This document shows, in pieces, positions 49,701-58,376 of a stretch of 64,000 nt of DNA. Location of the stretch: NCBI GenBank assembly GCA_030063045.1, contig JAQSEB010000086.1:868001-932000 (forward strand), in the 5' to 3' direction. The notes beneath the pieces are model-generated. The model did not search any database. It had not been told where the DNA came from and was given only the letters and a program-made list of their open reading frames with translations. Positions within the stretch are counted from its first letter, which is position 1. Every line of letters starts with the position of its first letter. The position numbers and the translations under genes are program-made. This DNA is from Pratylenchus scribneri. Lineage: Eukaryota > Nematoda > Chromadorea > Rhabditida > Pratylenchidae.

Positions 49701-52700
49701 GCAATAAAATTGCGCGCGCTGGGCCCCAAATACACATTTTTTTGGCCCCAATTCTTCTTCAATTCCCTTGTAGCTTTTTCCTTCTCCTCCAAGGGCAAAA
49801 AAATGTTGGAGAATCTAATCAAAAATTGGCTTCGAATAGAATTCTTCTCCAAAAGCCAAAAAGTTCCAAACAAAATCACAAATTCTCCTTCACTTTTTCA
49901 TCTTTTTGTATAAAAATGTTACTAAAAATATTTCGGGAATTTTTATTCCCGCTGGCACATTTTCCACTCCTCATTTTCCTTGCAATTTTCCCTCAATTCG
50001 TCCACTCAATTCGCTGCTATGAATGCTCATCAGTTCATTAAAAATTTGAGAATTTTTTATAAAAATTAATCTAAAGGGACCCAATGATTGGACTTGCAAT
50101 CAATATGTTGGGGCTAGCTGTGGTTATGGCTTCTTTGGATGCATCAAAGTGGCCACATACGGTTGGTTTTGGTTGGAATTATCGTTGATTAAATAGCCTT
50201 GGTTTTTGGCACATATCTCAACAAGGAAATAACCAATTTGAGTCGGCGATATATCTTTGGAAAGCCCAAAGTTTCCTCTAAAAAGTGGCTTATTTTATAT
50301 TAATTCATTTGAGTTAATGAGGTTAAAATATACTTTGAATGTAATGTAATAAACCTTAGTTAACAATTTTGAGGAAAAGCCGCCTTATTTTACAAATTTT
50401 CCTAAATTTTCAAAAAATTAGAAAAGCCACTTTTTAGAGAATATTTAGAACTATCAAATGGCATATCGCCTTCCTGGAATTAGGTGCTTTCTTTTTGAAC
50501 TATGATCAAAAAGAAAAGTTTTTAGGCTTAATTTGATGGCATTCAATCTCCTTTTTTTCGAATTTTCATTTTTGAATATTATTTTCAGATGGCGGCGTCG
50601 ACAAATGTAAGCATTTTAACATTTTCGTACATTGAGCATTCTCTTATCCAAGCCATCAAGCGAAATTTTGAGAAACTATAATTTTGAAGATTTAAATATG
50701 AATCAAAACAATAGCTTCCCATTTTCCAAGGTGGTGTCCAAAAAAGGCATCAATTGACTCGAATTGCTTACTGAATTAATTTTCTCAAATTTTTGACTTC
50801 AAAGTTCAATATCAATTTCAATTCAATCCATAAAAAAATTTTTCTGCAAATTCCATTCATTTTCCTAAATTTTAATTTCTTCGGCGCTCGATGGCTTTCG
50901 AAATTTGACAACAAATTTGGCCACTCAATTTAAAATTTATTTTTTAAATTTAGTGGGCAATTTCATCGATGACCCACAGGCCATTGTCTCCCTAATTCGT
51001 GGATGTAATTTACTTCCGTTGGGCGGGGTTGATGCTTGCCAACAGCAAATTTTGCTTGGATATCGCGTCATGTTCGTTTTTTTACTAACAAATAATTCCC
51101 AATCAAATTTTAAATGAATATTAACTTTAATTCTACCAAATTTTAATAATATTTTATAGCCAAGATTTGAATGTATTAATTTTAATAAGAATTAATAAAT
51201 TTGATCTAATTAATAAAAAGTTATGACTAAAAAAACAATAAAATAGACCAAAGAATTCACTGTTTTTTGGCCTGAAAAATCAATTTTTTCAATTGAATAT
51301 TGTCTTAAAAATTTAACAAATTTGATATGGATTATATAGCTCTGATTAGGGTTTAAGGCAGGGTTTCTATCAAAAAATTTTCAAAATAAGACAAATTACA
51401 TCAAAAAATAAGATTTTGTAGTAGAAAATAAGATTTTTACAAAAGTGCTAGTGCTTTAAAATAATTTAAAATCAATTTATTCATGGATAAATCGTTTAAA
51501 TATTAAATATCATATTTTTCACCTCCCATAATCTATTCGAGCAATTTTGGGTAATAATCAAATCATACATTTGTGAATAATCTAGCTAAAAAAAACCGCG
51601 CAGCGAAAAATTTAAGCTAAAATTAGCCGCGCAGCGAAAAATTTAAGCTAAAATTAGCCGCGCAGCGAAAAATTTAAGCTAAAATTAGCCGCGCAGCGAA
51701 AAATTTAAGCTAAAATTAGCCGCGCAGCGAAAAATTTAGACTTTTTTAAGGAAAAAAATGAAAAGTTTATGAAAAATCAGACAAAATAAGACAATTCTCC
51801 AAAAATAAGGACATTTCTTACAAATAAGGACATTTTAATTTTGTAAGATTTGACCTCTCAAAATAAGGACAAATCTTATAAATAAGGACAGATAGAAACC
51901 CTGGTTTAAGGATGAATTGAAATTGACTAGAGAAGTATTATTGGATTTGATGGGAATTAGAAAATGACTAAAAAAAGTAGCAAAAATTTAGCCAATCATC
52001 TTTTTGTTTTTTGTCCAAAAAATCAATTTTACAATTGAATATTTGATTAATTTTGGTAAATTTGTTAACTTTAATTAGCTTTGAAAGTGATAAATTGTAA
52101 TATTAAAGAAAGATTAGTGGATTTGATGGAAATTACAAAAAAGTTGTGGCCATAAAAGATGGCAAAGTAGGCCGAAATTATACATATTTTTAGCTTTTTT
52201 GGCCATAACTTTTTCACAAATGGAATTTGGATCTATAAATTTGATATCAAAATGTTAAAAAGAAAGAGCTAATTCAATGTTATAAAAAAAATTATTTAAT
52301 AGCCTAAGGATAATCTCAATTATTTTTTAATTAAATTTATTACTTTTTAAACAGGTTATTGCTATTCCGATTATTGCAATGGGACAATTGGAAGATGGAA
52401 AACAAATTCGCCAGCTTTATTATTTCCATATTTACTCATTTTAATTCCATTTTTATTTCCAATAATTTTCATTTGAGCCACAGGAAAATAAAATTTTAAT
52501 TTTTTTTGTTTGTGGGAATTGTCGAAAACATTAAAAAATGACCGAAATTTTCATGTATATCTATAAAATTTAAATTTGTGTCTTCTTCTTCTAGCCTTAC
52601 ATTTAATTTAATCCTTATTCTTATTTAAGTAATATTTTATTTACCCAATCCAATTTTAATTATGGTCATGGGTCGTTTCAAAAATTTAATTCATTTTCAT

Positions 52701-55700
52701 CTTATTCTAAATAGGAGGACACGATGGATTGTCACCGTCTAGGTATTAGAACACTTTTTTGGCCATAGCTCAACAAGAAGGAATAAATCAATTCAAGAAG
52801 GAAATAAACCATTTGTAAGCCCAAAGTGTCCTTAAAAAAAGTGGCTTAATAATATTTACAAAATTCAAGCATTTAAAAAAGTTACATGTCTTTGAGTGTA
52901 ATAAACCTAAATTTCATGAGGAAAAGCCGCTCATTTAACAAATTATTTTAAAGTTTCAAAAATTTAGAAAAGCCACCTTTTAGAGAACATTTAGTGCTTT
53001 CAAATGGCACACATCGCCTTCCAAAATTGGTTGCTTCCTTGTTGAGCTATGGCCAAAAGAATGGCCCAGGTACCCATTCAAGGGTATCCATCGTCTTATT
53101 TCATATTTTTCCCCCATCATTTGCACCTTTGCAATTTCCCCCTTTCGGCACACAATATCGCCTGGACTGAATTGTCTTGGGCACAGTCGAATGGCCAATT
53201 CCCGGAGTAAACCCTTCTCGCAAAGGGAAAATATTGGTGAAGAAAGCAGTGGGGACAACATTGGCTCGGCGGCCAATTCCATGGCCAAACGGGGTGGCAA
53301 AACGGCCAGCAACATTTCCTGTGGCGGACATAGCATTTAATTTGTCGAAAAAAGTCATATACAGTAAAAAGAATGGTTTAAGGAAGTTTTGCCCTACATC
53401 CCCAAACCATATACCCAAAATTGAAGAGTTTATCAAGAAGCATTGAATGGTATATAATTTGTGGATGGTTTGGTCAACCAATTAAAGGGTATTAAACGGT
53501 TTAAACCAATTTTGCTTTGGTCAACAATTAAAGGGTATTAAACGGTTTAAACCAATTTTGGTTTGGTCAACAATTAAAGGGTATTAAACGGTTTAAAACC
53601 ATTTTGGTTTAATGGTTCAAAACTAAGTTAGAATTGGTTTAACCCAGGCCAAAACATTATAAAATGATGTGTCTTGACGAGATTTATCTATTTAATATAG
53701 GATTTATGAGACTAGGATGAACCACTAAATTGTTATTTTTGGCTAATTAAATTTCTCATAATATTTTCAAAAGATTTCTTTTGTTCACCGTGTCATTGAC
53801 GAGTTGGGCCCGTTCGCCCCAAATCCATTGATATTCAATCCAATTGATTACCCTTTCACGGATTGCCTCATTCACTTGACTAAAAAGGAGCCATTTTTGT
53901 ACTTTGGACATTCATTTTGGCCGCAGCTCAATAAGGAAACAATCAATTCAGGAAGGCGATATGCCATTTTAAAGCCCTAAATGTCCTCTAAAAAGTGGCT
54001 TAATTAATTTTTGAAAATTTAAAAGAATTTGTAAAATATGCGGATGTTCTTCCAAAAATTAAAGTTTATTACACTAAAATTCATTTAACATTTTTGAAAG
54101 CTTAAATTTTGTTAACTATAAATAAGCCACTTTAGAGGACATTTAGAGCTTTAAAATGGCATATTGCCTTCCAAAAATGGTTGCTTCCTTGTTGAGTTAT
54201 GGTCAAAAGATTGACCCTGGGTACTTAATTTACCGAATTCGCATGTATCGCTTGGAGCCATCAACAAATTCTTGGAAATTTGCCTTTGCCAAATGTGCAT
54301 TGCTCACCTATTTTTTAGGGAGAATTAAAGGATATAATTCCTTATTAATTAGAATATTATTAAAAAGAATTTTGGCACAAAAAATATCACGACCAACCAT
54401 AATGCCAATGTGGCCAATGATTGCGGCAAAAATGAGCAATCCAATGAGGGTGTTGACAATTTCGAAGACGGATTGAACACTGTTGGCAGGCCAAGGCTTA
54501 AAGAATATATTTTTAAATGGAATTCATCATTTTCAATTAAGCAATTAAATTAAAAATGTTTTTTTATCGGTAGATTAAGAATAAAAATATTCATCTTAAA
54601 TTTGAGTTTTGACCCAAAACTCAACGAGGCATTTGGCAATTTAAGAAGGCAATTTAATATTTGAACAATCTGAATTCCTTCTATAAAATGGCCTAAATTA
54701 ATTAAGGATTTTTCCTATTAAAAGATTGAAATAAATTAAATATCTAATATGAATGGAAGTAAATCGAGTTGTTCGAAGAAGAAGCTTCTTTTCTCCAAAT
54801 TAATCAAAAATTAAATAAAATTAATTAAGCTATTTTATAGAGGAATCTCATCAGAACTTTCAAATGATATAATGACATCCCAATTAATTTATTGCCTGGT
54901 TGAAATATTGGACAAAAACTTAAGGACGATTCATTCAATGCAGCAAATGAGTATCTGGGCAATTCTTTTGTACATAACTCAATAATTAAGCAGCCAATTC
55001 AGGAAGGCGATATGCCATTTGAAAGCCCTAAATGTCCTCTAAAAAGTGGCATTTCTAATTTTTTGAAAATTTAAAAACAATTTGTAAAATAAGCGAATTT
55101 TCTCAAAATGTTCGGGTTTATCACACTCAAAGACATCTAACTTTTTTTAAGCTTAGATTTTATAAAATTTAAAAGACTACTTTTATAATGTAAACTCTGC
55201 CCTTTCAAATGGTATATCGCCTTCCAAAATTGGCTATTGCCTCATTGAGTTATAAAGTAAAAACCAATAAACGAAAGTATTTAAATCGTTTGACCTGCTC
55301 GCCAAGTGTGACCAGCGTCAATGCGGACCAATAAAAGCTCATTGCATATTTTTTCGTCAAATTGCTGAACTGCGTATGGCCAGTCCTATTTCGTTTAGAA
55401 AATTTAATTAAATCAGTAAAAATTCTTTTTGACCTTTTGGCCCAATGTTCGCGCAATTCCTCCATTCGCATTGGACGAAGGCGCCAATCCTCCTCGGGCA
55501 ATAAACATTCATTCCGGTGAACATCAAAACGGGGATCACACAATGGGAATATTAAGTCCGGAATCTGAAAAATTTGTACAGAAAAATATTTTGATTATCT
55601 CCGTTTTATTTATTTTATTGTTAAATAGGAAAGTGCTTTTTGAGTCCTCCGGCCATTCTTTTGGCTATAACTCAACCAGGAAGGAACCAATTTTGGAAGG

Positions 55701-57203
55701 CAATATGCCATTTGGAAGCATAAAGTATCCTCTAAAAAGTGGCCAAAATAATTTTGTATAATTCCCGAATCTAGCTTTAAAAATAATACACGTCTTTGAG
55801 TCTAATAAACCCGATCTTTTTGAGGTAAATCCTTTTGAGGTAAAGCCGCTTATTTTACAAATTCTTCTAAATTTTTCAAAAATTAAAAAAGCCACTTTTT
55901 AGAGGACATTTTAGGCTTTCAAATGGCATATCGCCTTCCTGAATTGGTTGCTTCCTTGTTGAGATATGTCCTAAAAGAATTGCCCCGGGGACTCATCAAC
56001 AGCAGTGGGCGGCAGCCAATTACCTTTACCGTACTTTTTGATAGGAGAATGTCCAAGAATCGACGGTGGCATCTGAAATGAAGGAGAGAAATATTCTAAA
56101 TTCCCATCAGTGCAAAATCCACACACACCTTCATAGCCATAAACGGTGCTAAGCCAAAAATAGAAGCAAGCATTCCAGTGGAAAAGAAGATAGCAAAATG
56201 TGGCCAATCGGAGAAGGCGGAACCTAAAATTCCGTTGGATTTTTTCCGAAAATGAATCCCTTTTCTAACCCAAAAGGCCATGGCGACCGATGTTCGGTGA
56301 GTTTGATGAATTCATCGACGCGATGCCATTTTGCGAGTCTGTGTGAAAAAAAAAGACAATTCAATGTTACTTATTCAATACATGGGACATTGGCCCTATC
56401 TCAAAAAGGAAACAACCAATTCAGGAAGGCGATATGCCATTTGAAAGCCCTAAATGTCCTCTAAAAAGTGGCTTTTTCTATTTTTTGAAAATTTAAATCA
56501 TTTTTAAAATAAGCGACTTTTCCTCAAAATGTTTTGATTTATTACCCTCAAAGACATTTAACATTTTAAAAGCATTAATTAATAAAATTTGTGCTTAATT
56601 GTAAAGGGTACTTTGGACTTTCAATTGGTCTACCGCCCAAAGATTGGCTATTGCCTTGCTAAGTTATATTAAAATTAATAATTTAGGTAGGTACAAAGAA
56701 TCGCCCCTACCGATTGATACGAAGTGGCGATAAATCGTGCCAAACTAAAAGCAACAAATCCGTTGGCAAAATTGCAATCAAATCGAACAAAAATGAAGAA
56801 CTAAAAATGCCAAAAATTTTTTCATCAGTGCCACCCTTTGCTGACCTAAGCATATATCGACGCAAAGTCAGCCGTGAATCCGTGACCAGAAGCCCATCGT
56901 CCAAATATACTGAATTAGAAGGAAATGAATATTCTGAATTGTGCCCAACCTTTTTTGGCCTGAACAATCAAATCTAGCAAATTCAATGCATCGCTTAAAC
57001 TGTTCAGAAGTAACCAATGGATGAAGAAATCCCGACGGAATTCCACAAAAACAATCATCCAAATGGACCATGCATTGTAGAGGAAACCAACGGTGTGAAG
57101 AGTGGTCCAAAAATGGTAGACTGGTCCACTTGGATTCATCTCATAATTCATTTGTCGAATATTAAAAATATTGATGAAAAAAATAACAATGGCAAAAATG
57201 ATT
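46742..57203 (-). CDS. Cyclic-nucleotide-gated cation channel subunit
   Basis: CNG-family channel (TAX-4/TAX-2/CNG group), a plasma-membrane subunit of sensory or other neurons. Exons: 56950-57203, 56711-56909, 56270-56338, 56129-56223, 56035-56072, 55295-55564, 54398-54496, 54234-54307, 53789-53879, 53127-53318, 48875-49078, 48380-48482, 47926-48012, 47254-47456, 46742-46936; all joins are GT-AG and in phase. About 723 codons are visible. In order: S1 (TTLHTVGFLYNAWSIWMIVF), S2, S3 (FDLIAILPTDLLLL), S4 (RINRLAKWHR), S5 (HWNACFYFWLSTVYG), filter TLVTLGEQPWP with the conserved Gly-Glu, S6 (FEIVNTLIGLLIFAAIIG), C-linker, nucleotide-binding fold (FSPGDIVCRKGEIAK ... RSIGYS) and a C-terminal coiled coil (ERRLQKVQRAINSIGNEV). 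The pocket is unusual: FGEIS is YGDWP and the RTA arginine is absent. Exon 6 holds a likely 48-nt in-frame intron. The N-terminus before S1 was not found; an in-frame ATG is at 57151. Confidence 0.92.
46972..47170. repeat. Family B MITE in last CNG intron
   Basis: One core unit. It fills most of the intron between the last two exons. Confidence 0.85.
47529..47853. repeat. Family C palindromic MITE, copy 3
   Basis: The clearest family C termini: CGCCGTTTAAAATAATTCAT and ATTTTAAACGGCG are inverted at the two ends. In a CNG intron. Confidence 0.85.
48078..48370. repeat. Family A MITE in CNG intron
   Basis: Both arms present, moderately diverged. It abuts exon 48380-48482. Confidence 0.75.
48530..48745. 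repeat. Family B MITE in CNG intron
   Basis: One core unit, with the orientation opposite to the copy at 46972. Confidence 0.85.
49245..49319. repeat. Perfect 20-bp hairpin, 35-nt loop
   Basis: TAAATCCTCTATTAGAAGCC (49245-49264) is the exact complement of 49300-49319. The size and arm length are those of a pre-miRNA-like hairpin or a tiny foldback. In the CNG intron that also hosts the Ly6 gene. Confidence 0.8.
49916..52476 (+). CDS. Ly6/uPAR-family GPI-anchored protein, nested gene
   Basis: A three-finger (Ly6/uPAR) protein, probably secreted to the cell surface and held by a GPI anchor. Exon 1 (49916-50032) encodes a start Met, a signal peptide (FPLLIFLAIFPQFVHS) and the first finger IRCYECSS. 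Exon 2 (about 50078-50161) has WTCNQYVGASCGYGFFGC. A micro-exon (50589-50606, 18 nt) and exon 4 (50954 to about 51070) give SLIRGCNLLPLGGVDACQQQ. The last exon (52355-52476) has the signature CYSDYCNGT and then a hydrophobic tail typical of GPI signals before TGA. The join from exon 4 to the last exon is out of phase as drawn, so a short exon or odd splice is missing. Its last intron carries the hAT element at 51359. The whole gene lies antisense in the 4-kb CNG intron between exons 53127-53318 and 48875-49078. The family modulates receptors or adhesion; the exact role is unknown. Confidence 0.78.
50205..50512. repeat. Family A MITE in nested-gene intron
   Basis: Both arms are present in the intron after Ly6 exon 2, and so also inside the CNG intron. 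Confidence 0.75.
51359..51903. mobile_element. hAT-type element with minisatellite core
   Basis: A 545-bp element with 13-bp inverted ends CAGGGTTTCTATC / GATAGAAACCCTG. It is flanked by the 8-bp direct repeat GTTTAAGG (51351-51358 and 51904-51911). CAGGG ends and an 8-bp duplication are typical of hAT. Inside both ends are repeated AAATAAGGACA / AAAATAAGA motifs, and the centre is a 31-bp tandem array. It has no ORF and is non-autonomous. Confidence 0.9.
51596..51739. repeat. 31-bp minisatellite, about 4.6 units
   Basis: Units beginning CCGCGCAGCGAAAAATTTAA start at 51596, 51627, 51658, 51689 and 51720 and are identical over their shared length. Perfect identity implies recent expansion. 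Confidence 0.95.
52755..53065. repeat. Family A MITE near CNG exon 53127-53318
   Basis: Full copy ending about 60 bp below the donor of that exon. Confidence 0.85.
53385..53690. repeat. Family B MITE, three core units
   Basis: In the CNG intron between exons 53127-53318 and 53789-53879. Confidence 0.88.
53915..54212. repeat. Family A MITE in CNG intron
   Basis: Full copy that nearly fills the intron between exons 53789-53879 and 54234-54307. Confidence 0.85.
54605..54918. repeat. Family A MITE, strongly diverged
   Basis: Arms are recognisable from ACTCAACGAGGCATTTGGCA and the mutated complement near 54850-54918. Confidence 0.5.
54960..55262. repeat. Family A MITE, full copy
   Basis: Next to the diverged copy in the same CNG intron; it stops about 30 bp before the donor of exon 55295-55564. 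Confidence 0.8.
55650..55985. repeat. Family A MITE with short internal duplication
   Basis: Full copy with a local TTTTGAGGTAAA duplication in the core near 55818-55842. Confidence 0.8.
56390..56675. repeat. Family A MITE, right arm diverged
   Basis: In the CNG intron between exons 56270-56338 and 56711-56909. Confidence 0.75.
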
Positions 57204-57214
57204 CTAATTAGGGG

Positions 57215-57420
57215 TTTGCCCTACTTTCCCAAACCATATATAGGCACCCAAAATTGGATAGAGCTGCTGGTCAAGAGATGCATTGAATGGTATATAATTT
57301 ATCATGGTTTGGTCAACAATTAAAGGGTATTAAACGGTTTAAACCCTTTAAGGTTTAATGGTTCAAAACTAAGTTAGAATTGGTTAAACCCAAAGACAAA
57401 ACTATCGATTGTGAAGGTTT
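57215..57420. repeat. Family B MITE upstream of visible CNG exons
   Basis: One core unit, starting about 10 bp from the acceptor of the first CNG exon I can see. It therefore sits in an intron or just 5' of the gene. Confidence 0.85.
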
Positions 57421-58376
57421 AGGCAGGAACTTCTGAGTCTTCCCAATCTTTTCGACGAATTAAATGTTTCCCTTACTTAAGGCAAATTTATCGAGAAAAT
57501 ACTAAATATTGAAGATGGCAAAATTCTTTAAAAGGAAATGGATCTCAAGAAGAATCATTAATGTGTATGAATATGGATATGGATTGGAGGGAATGATGAA
57601 TTTCTGATGAAGAAAAAGCTTAAAACCTTGGCTTTCAAATATCTTCCATCCAATTTGTTTTTGAAGGATTACGTTGGCACTTAATGGACTTTTGCTGTGG
57701 TTTATGATGAGGCCATTAATGGACATGGGGCCATATTAAATGAAGGGGATTTAACTTGCCCATTACCCGGACGGAATTAATTGTTGGTAAAAAAAAGGCG
57801 GAATTTAGCCATTAACTCTAATATTAGACAGTGTGTTGGACCCGATTCCCAATCCCAAATGGAAGTCATTTAATTTGGCGAAAAAAAAACACTGAATTTG
57901 GCGAAAATCTTTCGCTTCGAAAAATATTATATTCTTGAGGCCATATAACTTGGCCAAATCAGACTTCTTTAAATTCCCTAACTTCTAGCCCTAAACTCCT
58001 AGTTAGGGCCAAGTTATATGGCCTCAAAAATATAATATTTTTCGACACGTAGTTTTCGCCAAATTCAGTGTTTTTTCGCCAAATTATTATTATCTCAATT
58101 ACCAATCCCCAAAAAAATTAAAATTTCCAATAAACAATTCAACCAAAAAAACATTTATCCAAGTTTACATCTGATTAGCATATTAAAAAAAAACAGAATA
58201 ATTCATGATTGTTTTTTTCTCTCGTACTTTAATTCGAAAATAGTAAAAGATCAAATTCATAAAATAGGGTGTGGAGGTTTTTAAATATGAAACATGTTTT
58301 GTTTGTATCATAAGAAAATCCTTTAAAAATTCATTCAAGATTCATTCGCAACAAATCCTTCAAACCCAAAATAATA
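57421..58376. other. Interval between CNG and SR-type genes
   Basis: Holds a family D foldback element and a minus-strand open frame (57502-57726) starting MSINGLIINHSKSPLSANVI. That frame does not resemble a CNG N-terminus and its only nearby donor is out of phase with exon 56950-57203. Confidence 0.45.
57871..58086. repeat. Family D foldback element, CTAG-rich loop
   Basis: Nearly perfect arms: AATTTGGCGAAAA...CACTGAATTTGGCG outside and GAGGCCATATAACTTGGCC inside. The loop at 57965-58012 reads CTAACTTCTAGCCCTAAACT. Confidence 0.85.

Noticed and set aside
51596..51739. CRISPR array, because of evenly spaced repeats
   Set aside because: The 31-bp units are directly adjacent with no spacers and sit inside a eukaryotic transposon.
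57502..57726. Possible N-terminal exon of the CNG channel
   Set aside because: The frame has no CNG N-terminal features. The only nearby donor (GTTTTAAGC) is out of phase with the S1 exon.
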